NCBI RefSeq assembly: GCF_000633515.1
Contig: NZ_AYMP01000004.1
Location: 62,001-126,000, forward strand
DNA: 64,000 bases
DNA from: Morganella morganii H1r
GTDB lineage: Bacteria; Pseudomonadota; Gammaproteobacteria; Enterobacterales; Enterobacteriaceae
Direction of reading: 5' to 3'
Shown here one piece after another: positions 34,272-42,063 of this stretch. How positions within the stretch are numbered: the stretch's first letter is position 1; the number at the start of each line of letters is the position of its first letter. Below the pieces are notes generated by a model. It saw only the letters and a program-made list of their open reading frames with translations. It did no database searches and was not told the DNA's origin. A program made the translations under genes and the position numbers.

Positions 34272-34553
34272 CTAACAGGTGACTATCTGCGCCCCGGTGA
34301 GTTGATACCCGTTAAACCATTCATGCCGACCAGTAGCAACAATCCGGCACCCTTTCCGGCAGGCCATCAGTTCCAGCGCGTTAATATCAAATGCCACCAG
34401 CTTCAGCGGATAGGGGCTACGGCGTTCGCTTTCTGCCTGAATGGTCATTGTTGCCATTACTTTACCGGTTGCCGTTTTAACCCGCTGAGGTGATTTTGTG
34501 ACGGTGCCGGTTACTGTGGCTGTGATGGGCTTTGCTTTTCGGTATGTACGCAT
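34272..34553 (-). CDS. Small OB-fold, SSB-like protein
   Basis: 93 aa. The pattern VTGTVTKSPQRVKTATGKVMATMTIQAE, followed by YPLKLVAFDINALELMACRKGCRIVATGRHEW and NGYQLTGAQIV, reads as an OB-fold of the single-stranded DNA-binding protein type without an acidic C-terminal tail. It has an AGGTG site four bases before the ATG. On a replicating element it could coat ssDNA or bind the primase product. Identification is by pattern only. Confidence 0.55.
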   Translation of the reverse strand: MRTYRKAKPITATVTGTVTKSPQRVKTATGKVMATMTIQAESERRSPYPLKLVAFDINALELMACRKGCRIVATGRHEWFNGYQLTGAQIVTC

Positions 34554-34736
34554 GGTTCACCTGCTGGCTGCTGAGACTGCGGATAGTATAACGCATTGAT
34601 AATGTTTCATTCCGGTACAGAGCCGGAAACACTGCTGCCATTGGTCACTGAATTAATGACCAATGATGATACGGGATAATCCCGCATGTAAAACCTTGCC
34701 GTAATCTTGCCGTAAACCCTACCCGTAATCTCACCG

Positions 34737-35066
34737 TTATATAGCCCTGACCCTTGTTGTAATCTTGTTGTTCTCCGAGGCCGTCACTTTGTCCCGCGCA
34801 GGGTGATATGACTTAACATACTGATATTTATCCAGAGTGTGATTTAGCATTCTGGCATGACCCACCGATACCAGAGCCTCCTGTCCGGTCATTGTCCTGA
34901 TACCGGCAGCGGTTAGCATGGCATAAGCTGGTGGTCTGTCCGGTGATTGTCCGGTACGCAGTAGCATACAGGCTATTCCGGTGCGTACCAGTCTGCGTAC
35001 TTCACGCAGATACTGCCTTTTTGGTGGATACCTTAGTGGATACCTCGCGGCTGGATACCGAAACAC
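34737..35066 (-). CDS. Hypothetical element protein, perhaps recombinase-derived
   Basis: 109-aa ORF, not recognised. The segment GQEALVSVGHARMLNHTLDKYQYVKSY (given in parts: GQEALVSVGHAR, HTLDKYQYV) faintly resembles the C-terminal GH...Y part of tyrosine recombinases, but the rest does not. Its first 20 residues (repeats of YP) are encoded by three TGGATACC direct repeats at 35025-35059, so the true start is probably further in. It could be a decayed remnant. Confidence 0.3.
   Translation of the reverse strand: MFRYPAARYPLRYPPKRQYLREVRRLVRTGIACMLLRTGQSPDRPPAYAMLTAAGIRTMTGQEALVSVGHARMLNHTLDKYQYVKSYHPARDKVTASENNKITTRVRAI
35025..35059. repeat. Three TGGATACC direct repeats
   Basis: Exact copies at 35025-35032, 35037-35044 and 35052-35059. 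The 12-bp spacing of the first two is the same as that of the GGGTACAC units near the element ends, suggesting recombinase arm-type sites of a different specificity. Confidence 0.5.
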
Positions 35067-35416
35067 GGAAAGCCAGTAATCGCGCCTAGCTGATCCACAT
35101 CCGGCGACTGTTCGATGTCAGGTTTTGTCAGGTTCAGATGTCAACATTTGTCAACATGAGCACTCTCCGGCATCCGGTTTAAAAGTTAACATTTGTAAAC
35201 GTCTGAGAGCTTTCCTCTGGCTGGCTTACTCATCGTTCCAGTGCTCTAACTATCACCCTTTCCGGCTATTGCGACAACCACAACAGTACAAAGCGCAAAT
35301 CTGAGCTTTGCTTTTTTAACAGTGGGTTAGATTGATATTTGTTTGTTATTTGAACTGTATAACAGCGTTATACACTGGTATAATATCCAGTAATTACCAG
35401 TAAAAGGACTATCATC
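35067..35416. promoter_or_regulatory. Gene-free control region with TGTCA repeats
   Basis: 350 bp before the small regulator gene. TGTCAGGTT occurs at 35116 and 35126 and TGTCAACAT at 35139 and 35149, giving a 10/13/10-bp ladder; a weaker gttaacatttgtaaac lies near 35184. The AT-rich stretch 35330-35400 with tataatatcc probably carries the promoter of the next gene. Confidence 0.45.
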
Positions 35417-35695
35417 ATGAGCAATTCTAACCTTGTCGCCTTTCGTCTCCCTGCCGAACTACAGCCCCTGTTTAATGACGCTGTAACAGCTTCCGGCAGC
35501 GATAAAACATCATGGATAGTCTCAGCCATTAAAGAGAAGCTGAACCGTCCAGAGGGAAATCCTGATGCCCGTATGCTGATGCTGGTGGAAAGACTGGAAT
35601 CCGCCGCTGCTTCCCTGATAGCCGGTAAAGCCGATATCCCGCCTCGCGCCTACAATGAACCGGCTATCGTCGCTGTGGAATCAGGTACTGTCTGA
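35417..35695 (+). CDS. Small ribbon-helix-helix-like regulator
   Basis: 92 aa. The start NSNLVAFRLPAELQPLFNDAVTASG, then DKTSWIVSAIKEKLNR, fits a ribbon-helix-helix DNA-binding fold (a beta strand FRLP, then two helices), as in CopG or YlcI/YnfO-type proteins. It is one of the few plus-strand genes of the element and overlaps the next ORF by 41 bp. Probably a DNA-binding regulator; target unknown. Confidence 0.55.
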   Translation: MSNSNLVAFRLPAELQPLFNDAVTASGSDKTSWIVSAIKEKLNRPEGNPDARMLMLVERLESAAASLIAGKADIPPRAYNEPAIVAVESGTV

Positions 35696-35834
35696 GGGGC
35701 TGGATAATGGGCGTGTTATTGCTGAACGGATTAACGAAGCTGGCTATCAGACAAAGGCCGGTAAAGCGTGGGACAAGGATATCTATTCAGCATGGAAGCG
35801 GCACAAGGATATTGCCGGGAAGCTCAACAGTTAA
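35655..35834 (+). CDS. Overlapping small protein, recombinase-helix-like
   Basis: 59-aa ORF starting MNRLSSLWNQVLSEG in the +1 frame inside the end of the previous gene. The core NGRVIAERINEAGYQTKAGKAWDKDIYSAW (given in parts: NGRVIAERINEAGYQTKAG, AWDKDIYSAWKRH) resembles the DNA-binding helix pair in serine-recombinase C-terminal domains (IAxxLNxxGxxTxxGxxWxxxxV). It is probably a real, translationally coupled gene, acting with the upstream protein in DNA binding. No ribosome site is obvious. Confidence 0.45.
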   Translation: MNRLSSLWNQVLSEGLDNGRVIAERINEAGYQTKAGKAWDKDIYSAWKRHKDIAGKLNS

Positions 35835-35939
35835 TTACCCCTGTAATTCTTGGCTTTTTAACTGCGAATCACCTTAGCAAATCTTAGCATTTTTTTGCGC
35901 ATGCTGCCGAGTCTAATTCTCTTTAATCCCTTATGTTAC

Positions 35940-36400
35940 AAGGCTTGTGACAGGTTCGCACTCGGTTCGCACTTTGCGCAGAGTGGTTCGCAGTTCGCAG
36001 TTTAAGCGCTGTTTTCCGCCGACATTGCGCAGCAGACCTCAATAAATCTATATATCAAAACGTGCGCAATAATCGTCAAACCCGCATGAACACTGACGTT
36101 AAGCGTGATTCGCGCTTTGCGCAGTCCTTCCGCAATTCGCAATTTGACCTTAACATTTCTATACATCGGTATTTGCGCAAACATCACGTTAACCCTTGTG
36201 ACATAAGGCTTTGACCGTGGTTCGCACTTGGTTCGCAGTGCGCAGTTTTCGGGTTTCGTTTTGCGCATTTTCACCTCGACATTTCTATACATAAAAATAA
36301 TGCACAATCCTGCCTCGCGCCTTATGGATAAAGGCTTTGTGATAGTTCACACCTGCCCGCACTTTGCGCACAATACCGATACATTCCGATACATGCGAAC
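35940..36400. repeat. TTCGCA/TGCGCA tandem array of unknown role
   Basis: About four degenerate units of roughly 110-126 bp. GGTTCGCA occurs at 35953, 35964, 35985, 36219 and 36230; TTTGCGCA at 35973, 36116, 36172 and 36363; further TTCGCA and TGCGCA copies are between. A 14-bp piece acatttctatacat is repeated exactly at 36153-36166 and 36279-36292, with a diverged copy near 36043-36055. No convincing gene; the ORF on the minus strand here merely translates the repeats. From 36401 to 36596 the sequence is AT-rich and I see nothing in it. Confidence 0.7.
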
Positions 36401-36596
36401 CGGAAACATTTATAGATTTTTTAAGGTGTGGCTCACCGAGTACAGTATGATTTTGTAATCAATGAGCCATTTTTAACAGAATTTAGTTATACATTTATTT
36501 TTCCATTAATATAAAAAGAAAAACATTAATAACTGAAAAACAAAGAAAATATATATTTTAGCATCCATCTTCCTATTAACCATTGATTAATGCTCA

Positions 36597-36848
36597 TCAT
36601 TCTTTAATAGTTAAGAAAATAGCATTTATAACAATCATTAACGTTACGAATACAAATAGCGTGAAATACGGCGGTATATCGCCAGACTTTAAAGATAAAA
36701 GCATGTCTCCATATACGAAAAACATTAAATAGAAATAAAAAATACACATTCTATACTTTATGGTCTTTTCTTTTTTTTTGTTCATTTTAAAAAACAAAAT
36801 AATATTAACAAGTGATAGAACAAAAAAAACATATATTTTAATTTCCAT
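36597..36848 (-). CDS. Small membrane protein, candidate T6SS immunity protein
   Basis: 83 aa with two or three hydrophobic segments (residues 3-20, about 34-52, 60-78) and a Lys-rich loop KMNKKKEKTIKY. It is very AT-rich. It starts seven bases after the stop of the PAAR effector gene and on the same strand, the usual place for a cognate immunity gene. A membrane location would suit a toxin that attacks the inner membrane. No sequence family is recognised, so the role is inferred from position. Confidence 0.6.
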   Translation of the reverse strand: MEIKIYVFFVLSLVNIILFFKMNKKKEKTIKYRMCIFYFYLMFFVYGDMLLSLKSGDIPPYFTLFVFVTLMIVINAIFLTIKE

Positions 36849-36855
36849 TTCACAC

Positions 36856-38172
36856 TTACTCAGTTATTAAGTTTCCATCATTGCTTACATCATAGCGATT
36901 CCCATTTTTATCTTTACACATATAGTATGATGATGGCGCATTATCAGATCCTATGATAGTAATAACCATACTGCAATGTTCTTTTATATATTCTACATTT
37001 GTTATTTTTTCAGGCTCTGCTACAGTTAACATAATTGTTCCTGTTTCTTTATCTAGAATAAACGCATTTTTTATATCATCTTTTATTTTTAAAAAATTAA
37101 TTACATCACCGGCAATTTCTAGGCTTAATAAAAATTTATTAGCTTGTCGAACCGCATAATCCAGATCTTTCCGTCCGTAATGGTACAGCACAAATGGTTT
37201 TATTTTTCTTTTTTCACCATACCGTGTTGTTAATTTCGGAACCAATTGTAATTTTCCGCGTATGGATATCCCCATATCAACAAGATCATAGGCGAGGTTT
37301 CCTACCGATTCATTAAAACCAAGAAGTTTCGCTGTGGCCTTATACCCTTCCCTGAGAGGCCCCTGTACGTTGCTGTGTCCTTCATAGAAACCAATAGCTC
37401 CCTCATACATACCATTAATGCCGTGAGCCATAAGCGGAGCACCAATCAGACAACCTCCCCCGGTAGTGCATAGCGCGAACCCTGCTACTGTCATACCTAA
37501 ACCACCGAGAATAGATAACCCGTTAATAACCCAGTCAATGGATTGTTCAAGTAAGCTTTTTTCTTCTTTTTTCAGTTCCGCTGAACCTTGTTCATAGCTC
37601 ATTTGTCCTGATTCGACCTGCTGAACAATATCATCGGCAGCGGATTGAATTTCCCGTTTGAACTCGGCTTTGACTTCCGGGTAACACAGGTGTTTTTCAC
37701 AAATTTCAGCGGCGCAATCAATTAAGCGTTGGGCGTCAAGTCTGATTCGGTTGTCTTGTTCGTCAGAAACCGGATCCGCATATTCCCGAAAAGAACGGTC
37801 ATATTGCGGGTCATTATACTGACTGTAACCTGATGAAGTTTCCTGTGGCGAAAATGGCGAAAATTTAAATGTGCCGGCATTTTTGTATGATGCCGCAATA
37901 ATGGTATTGGAGCCGTAAGGGCAGCCGCACTGCACGATTGAACCGTCAACGGCCTGTGGTTTGCGGTTATTCATCATCCTGCTGTCTCCGGTTGCTATCG
38001 TGCCGGTCTGTTTGCACTGCGGGCAGGTGGTGGTGAGGTCGCCGACAATCACCGCTGGTGTACCTTTGTATTTTATCATGCTTGACGACGCGATACAGGT
38101 GGCTCCTGTTGTGGTTTTGTCACCATCAATCGCCATTGCTTTTCCGAATATATTGGGTCTGTTTCCTGACAT
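36856..38172 (-). CDS. PAAR-domain T6SS effector with DUF4225-like region
   Basis: 438 aa. Residues 1-95 form a PAAR-like domain (repeats GDKTTTGATC, VGDLTTTCPQC, GTIATGD, DGSIVQCGCPYGSN) that would cap a VgrG spike; Cys residues may bind the metal. A charged helical linker (about 120-215) follows. Residues 215-300 have two Gly-rich hydrophobic helices (LSILGGLGMTVAGFALC, GCLIGAPLMAHGINGMYEG) of the DUF4225 type often found in PAAR effectors. The last 100 residues (KDKNGNRYDVSNDG) are unlike anything I know. No vgrG or T6SS gene is near, so it must use a secretion system encoded elsewhere. Confidence 0.75.
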   Translation of the reverse strand: MSGNRPNIFGKAMAIDGDKTTTGATCIASSSMIKYKGTPAVIVGDLTTTCPQCKQTGTIATGDSRMMNNRKPQAVDGSIVQCGCPYGSNTIIAASYKNAGTFKFSPFSPQETSSGYSQYNDPQYDRSFREYADPVSDEQDNRIRLDAQRLIDCAAEICEKHLCYPEVKAEFKREIQSAADDIVQQVESGQMSYEQGSAELKKEEKSLLEQSIDWVINGLSILGGLGMTVAGFALCTTGGGCLIGAPLMAHGINGMYEGAIGFYEGHSNVQGPLREGYKATAKLLGFNESVGNLAYDLVDMGISIRGKLQLVPKLTTRYGEKRKIKPFVLYHYGRKDLDYAVRQANKFLLSLEIAGDVINFLKIKDDIKNAFILDKETGTIMLTVAEPEKITNVEYIKEHCSMVITIIGSDNAPSSYYMCKDKNGNRYDVSNDGNLITE

Positions 38173-38474
38173 TGTATTATCTCTGGGTTAGTTATTATCA
38201 CGTAAGAATATTAACCCATAAGTGAAACTCAGTCAGGAAAGTCATTATATTTTTCTTTGGTCAGCAGGATATCGCATAATTTTTATACTGAGCGATCATT
38301 AATATCGCCCTGATAATCGTGGCAGACTCTCAAAACCCAATTTTAGTTAGGATTTGTTAAGATTTACGGTCTGTATTTGTCGCTATTCAGCCCGCTTTCA
38401 CGGGCTTACTACGGTGTCCGAAAATCATCAAAGCTGCCAGCCTCGTGCGCGTGCGCGTACTGGTGTCTAAATCA
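38173..38474. promoter_or_regulatory. Non-coding interval before the effector gene
   Basis: About 300 bp, upstream of the PAAR gene and downstream of the small regulator gene. A hairpin agcccg/cgggct at 38389-38406 might end the regulator transcript, though no T-run follows. It presumably contains the effector promoter near 38190-38290. No gene seen. Confidence 0.4.
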
Positions 38475-38666
38475 TCAAAGTTCACGCCCCAGCTTCTCAA
38501 TGATAGCCTGTCTGACAAACTCTGCACGGTTGCCCCGCATGTACCTGCTGCGCTTAATGTGACTGTCTACCGCGTCAATGACAGACTGCTCACAGGTCAC
38601 TATCAGGCGTGTTGTCGGTGTACCGTTAAAGTAGCGGTTAGTCTGTTTCTTTGTGCTTTGCTGCAT
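38475..38666 (-). CDS. Ribbon-helix-helix transcription factor
   Basis: 63 aa. TTRLIVTCEQSVIDAVDSHIKRSRYMRGNRAEFVRQAIIEKL (shown in parts: TRLIVTCEQSVIDAV, SRYMRGNRAEFVRQAIIEKL) is a typical Arc/CopG/MetJ ribbon-helix-helix with the GNRAEFVRQA turn. Probably controls the element's replication or cargo genes. It lies 18 bp after the ANR-like gene in the same-strand cluster with the proQ-like gene. Confidence 0.7.
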   Translation of the reverse strand: MQQSTKKQTNRYFNGTPTTRLIVTCEQSVIDAVDSHIKRSRYMRGNRAEFVRQAIIEKLGREL

Positions 38667-38684
38667 GGTCTGCCTCCGTTATCA

Positions 38685-38897
38685 CTACAGGCGGTGACGG
38701 GCTTTGTATTCCCGCTTGCGCCGCGCTTTTGCTTCTGCCGGATTGCCTGCCAGAGTAAGGCATCTTTCACGCTGTTCTATTGCGTAATTGCGTCCCTGTT
38801 CATCCTCACAAAGGTCGAACACCTCCAGCCACCGCCGCGCTGCTCTGTAATACAATCCGGCTTCCTCCAGTGCCTCCGCTTTAGAATCCTTTCTCAC
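38685..38897 (-). CDS. ANR/PerC-like small regulator
   Basis: 70 aa. The pattern EEAGLYYRAARRWLEVFDLC, then NYAIEQRERCL and the basic tail KARRKREYKARHRL, matches the ANR (AraC-negative regulator) or PerC-like small proteins found on enterobacterial phage-like elements. ANR proteins bind AraC-family activators in the examples studied. Its start overlaps the end of the ProQ-like gene by 4 bp, so the two are translationally coupled. Confidence 0.55.
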   Translation of the reverse strand: MRKDSKAEALEEAGLYYRAARRWLEVFDLCEDEQGRNYAIEQRERCLTLAGNPAEAKARRKREYKARHRL

Positions 38898-39391
38898 CGG
38901 CTCACCTCATTCACTGACTGCCCAGTTTTGGCACTGTCCCACTTATCCAATTTCCGCTGTGCGTCCTGCTGCTGTTCCGCTGTAACCTCGCCGTTTGGCT
39001 GTCCGGTCATATCAAAGCGACTGCCGCCCAGAGTAAGGGCTTTCAGATACACCACGCGGTTGATGTAGTCGTACAGCCCCTGTTTGATGTGTGAGACAGT
39101 AATATCCAGCCCCCGCGCCTCAGCATCCGCAATCATCTGTTCCCGTATGCCGATTGTCAGCGGTCTGACTCCCTGCATTGCGAATACAGGCCAGTGCTGC
39201 GCTATCCGGTCTGTACGGCGTTTCCGTTTCTTCGCGTGAGCCTCTGCCTTGTTTTTCTTCTGCGGTTGCTGTAGGGCTTCCTGCTGCGTTTTATCAGGTG
39301 CGGTAACGTGTGGTGCTTTTCGTTTCAGCGTGAGTACAGATCGGCCAGAAGTAACGCAATATCTTTTCGATTTTTCCGATGTGTTGTTCAT
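38894..39391 (-). CDS. ProQ/FinO-family RNA chaperone
   Basis: 165 aa. A basic N-terminal tail (about 1-60, rich in K, R and Q; KKNKAEAHAKKRKRRTDRI) precedes a ProQ/FinO domain: WPVFAMQGVRPLTIGIREQM, then DAEARGLDITVSHIKQGLYDYINRVVYLKAL and GGSRFDMTGQPNGEVTAEQQQDA. FinO-domain proteins bind the terminators of small antisense RNAs; on plasmids FinO controls transfer. On a P4-like element, whose immunity in P4 is set by a small RNA, it may regulate the element's own RNA switch. First gene after the origin region. Confidence 0.82.
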   Translation of the reverse strand: MNNTSEKSKRYCVTSGRSVLTLKRKAPHVTAPDKTQQEALQQPQKKNKAEAHAKKRKRRTDRIAQHWPVFAMQGVRPLTIGIREQMIADAEARGLDITVSHIKQGLYDYINRVVYLKALTLGGSRFDMTGQPNGEVTAEQQQDAQRKLDKWDSAKTGQSVNEVSR

Positions 39392-39446
39392 TTTTTATCC
39401 TTAATTATATTTGTGCGTACGGTGTGCAAAAAGTTTTATGCTTCAA

Positions 39447-39653
39447 CTGTTCATCTGTTCATAAAAAGACAATATCTATAAATAACAGCATGTTACTAAT
39501 GAACACTACAATGAACAGTTATGAACACTTGATGATCACTCTACATAAAACAATGAACAGTTATGAACACTTGATGAATACTTAAAACTCAAGTGTTCAT
39601 TCTTTATGTATTGATATTTATATCTATTTTTTAATAATGAACAGTATGAACAC
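39447..39653. repeat. TGAACA iteron cluster, putative replication origin
   Basis: TGAACA followed by C or G occurs on the plus strand at 39500, 39512, 39522, 39554, 39564, 39638 and 39647, and inverted (GTGTTCA/CTGTTCA) at 39447, 39455 and 39593: ten copies in 207 bp. A 27-bp block (starting caatgaacagttatgaacac) is exactly duplicated at 39509-39535 and 39551-39577. The stretch is AT-rich and sits immediately downstream of the primase-helicase gene. P4 alpha protein binds decamer iterons with the same TGAACAG core. Confidence 0.78.
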
Positions 39654-39678
39654 TTTTTCTTAAAACTTTACCCGCACA

Positions 39679-42063
39679 CTATTTTGACGGTACCCGAGGA
39701 AGCCAGTCTTCCGCTTCCACTTCGTTTAATTCGAGGTTTGTTCTTACTCCATGAGTGAACCTATCCTTAATATATTTTTTCCCCAGCTCTTTCAACGCTC
39801 CATCAATAGACCGACCGAATGTTGTCAGGGTCAGCGGGTTTTTATTGCCGTTCCCCTGCATATATGCAATGTAGGCGTGATACAGATACTTTCTCGGGGC
39901 AGGTGGTGCGATATTGGCATTCCCCATAAACATCCCCGAAACACTCTCCAGTGCGACCAGATAAGCGCAAAAGTCTATCAGCGGGTCAGTCTCGCGCTTG
40001 ACCTCTGTCGCCTCACCGGAGCCGCGCTGCTCAATCAGTAAAGTGTTAGCGGTTTCAGGGTTCGGAAACTCCCGCAGCAAATCACGGATAATGACCGGGA
40101 TCTCCGTCTGTATCTTTTCTGGCAGGTTCCGGTCTTTTTTATCTTCGGCCACCGTGTCGTTAAAGTGGAAGATAACCCGCCGCCGTGCCACCCCGTTACT
40201 GCGTTCGGTAAACTGCATGGGACGGTTTCCGGTCATGAATACTACGGACTTCATCACGGTTGAGAATTGCTTTTCATACTTCGGGTCAATCCCTACCGGG
40301 TCGCCGCCGGTAATGGCTTTCAGTCCCGCACCATCCCCGACATATTTCGGCTGATCTGGCAGCAGGATCAGCTTTTTACCGACAAACTGCGCCCGCCCTC
40401 TGGCATCATCCAGTGATTTCAGATCCCCGCTTGAGGTGTTGTGCTTTCCGGCCAGCAGTTCCGCGATATGTGCAAACACACTTTTCCCGCTGCCACCCGC
40501 ACCGGTTGCCTCAATAAACATCTGCCAGTCATACCGGTTGGCAAACACCATATACAGCCCGGCTTTTATGCGGCGTGCTTTACGCTCATTCCCGCCAGAG
40601 ACGTGGTTCAGCCATTTGGTGAAGTTAGGCGCGTGCGTTTTCAGGTTTTCCCCTGCCGCCGGTTCGGTATAGGTGATCCCGTTCTCATTAAGCAGCCAGT
40701 CGTCCGCCCGGTGCGGCCTGAAATGGTGTGTTTTGGTATCAAGAACCCCGTTGGTAAACCCGATAAGGTCAATATCAGGTTCCCCCATCGGCTCCGCGAT
40801 AACTTTCAGCACATCAATCACGCCGCTGATCCGCCTCATGCTGAAATGGGTGTCGTTTTCGATGAAAAAATCAGCCATTTCGCGGGAGAGTTCACTGTCT
40901 TTGACTGGCTCCCACGTTATCCCGTTATAGGTGTATACCGTGAGAGAGTCAGGGTTAACGGACAGTCTGCCGTACCGTTCTATCAGCAACTGCGCAAGCT
41001 GGTTAGGGGCGAGCTTCCCGATCTCGCTGTCCGTATCAATACTCCGTTTTTTCCGGTGGCCTGTAATAATCACTGCTGCTTCTCCCTGAACCTCATACAT
41101 TCCCTGATCAAATGCCTGTGCTGCGGCATCCGGCCCCTCTGCCTGATACACATCGTTCCAGTCGCCGCTGGTGGCTGGTATCGTCACCTGACCGTTAACA
41201 GCCCGTGCCGCCGCTTCTGCTTTCTCTCTGCCGGTGTTAACCGTATTGTCCGCATCGTTATCTGCCGCAATGGTTATCAGTGCTGCCGGATATTTACCCC
41301 GCATCACCTCGGCAACGTGAATTAAATTACCTGCATCGATTGCTGCGACTGCATGCGCGTCAGGGCGGATTACGTGACAGGTGAGTGCGGTTGCCAGTCC
41401 CTCAGCAATAATCACCTCAGAAACGTTCTCAGGCGCATTGACGGGGTAGTAACTGCCTTTCTTCGTACTGTCCGTTAACAGGCGTTTCCCGCCGTCAGGC
41501 TTAATGGTCTGTGCGCCGGTCACTGTACCGGTCGCATTCATCAGCGGGATCAGGATTGACCCGTCAGGCAGTAACGGCAGCATGAAGCCGGTCAGCCCTT
41601 TACCTGCCAGATAGACAGACTCTCCCTGCTGAACCTGCGATAACAGACTGCTGTAACGGGCGGTAAAAAGTTTTAACCGCTCTGTTGCGTTACGGGCTTC
41701 TTTCTGCTGCTGCGCCGCTCTGTGACTCTCCTGCTGCCCGTTAACCGTAATCTGTTCTCTGGCGGGCAGATGGTCTGAACGGGTATCAATACCGATAATC
41801 CCGGCGACTTCTTTCGCGGCCTCCGTCACACCCACGCCCAGCACACGCTGAACAAGGTCTAACCCGTCACCTGAGCCGCACTGGTTACAGATAAACGTGC
41901 CGTTACCGTCTTTATCATCAAAGCGGAACCGGTCTTTGCCACCGCACGCAGGACACGCCGTGTGGGTATTGACCGGCACATCCGCGCCCACGGCTGACAG
42001 AATTCCCTGCCATTGTCCGTTGGCTTTCAGTTTCACCTCGCGGATAACATCAATGGATTTCAT
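39679..42063 (-). CDS. P4-alpha-type primase-helicase
   Basis: 794 aa, like the 777-aa P4 alpha protein. A zinc finger with C37, C40, C59 and C62 is followed by a Toprim primase domain (VIIAEGLATA with Glu221, and ITIAADNDAD with D268/D270). The C-terminal half is an SF3-type helicase: Walker A GAGGSGKS at 521-528 and Walker B-like LILLPDQP near 570. The end should bind origin iterons, and the TGAACA cluster is right beside it. It would unwind and prime the element's own replication after excision. Confidence 0.92.
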   Translation of the reverse strand: MKSIDVIREVKLKANGQWQGILSAVGADVPVNTHTACPACGGKDRFRFDDKDGNGTFICNQCGSGDGLDLVQRVLGVGVTEAAKEVAGIIGIDTRSDHLPAREQITVNGQQESHRAAQQQKEARNATERLKLFTARYSSLLSQVQQGESVYLAGKGLTGFMLPLLPDGSILIPLMNATGTVTGAQTIKPDGGKRLLTDSTKKGSYYPVNAPENVSEVIIAEGLATALTCHVIRPDAHAVAAIDAGNLIHVAEVMRGKYPAALITIAADNDADNTVNTGREKAEAAARAVNGQVTIPATSGDWNDVYQAEGPDAAAQAFDQGMYEVQGEAAVIITGHRKKRSIDTDSEIGKLAPNQLAQLLIERYGRLSVNPDSLTVYTYNGITWEPVKDSELSREMADFFIENDTHFSMRRISGVIDVLKVIAEPMGEPDIDLIGFTNGVLDTKTHHFRPHRADDWLLNENGITYTEPAAGENLKTHAPNFTKWLNHVSGGNERKARRIKAGLYMVFANRYDWQMFIEATGAGGSGKSVFAHIAELLAGKHNTSSGDLKSLDDARGRAQFVGKKLILLPDQPKYVGDGAGLKAITGGDPVGIDPKYEKQFSTVMKSVVFMTGNRPMQFTERSNGVARRRVIFHFNDTVAEDKKDRNLPEKIQTEIPVIIRDLLREFPNPETANTLLIEQRGSGEATEVKRETDPLIDFCAYLVALESVSGMFMGNANIAPPAPRKYLYHAYIAYMQGNGNKNPLTLTTFGRSIDGALKELGKKYIKDRFTHGVRTNLELNEVEAEDWLPRVPSK

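Noticed and set aside
36002-36307. 101-aa ORF on the minus strand in the TTCGCA array
   Set aside because: Its residues repeat MYRNVEVK-type units only because the DNA repeats; no ribosome site and no protein-like composition.
39379-39585. 68-aa ORF across the iteron cluster
   Set aside because: It translates the 27-bp duplicated iterons (NSYEHLM twice); explained by the origin repeats.
40441-41325. 294-aa ORF antisense to the primase
   Set aside because: Lies fully inside the conserved helicase/primase gene and has no family likeness.
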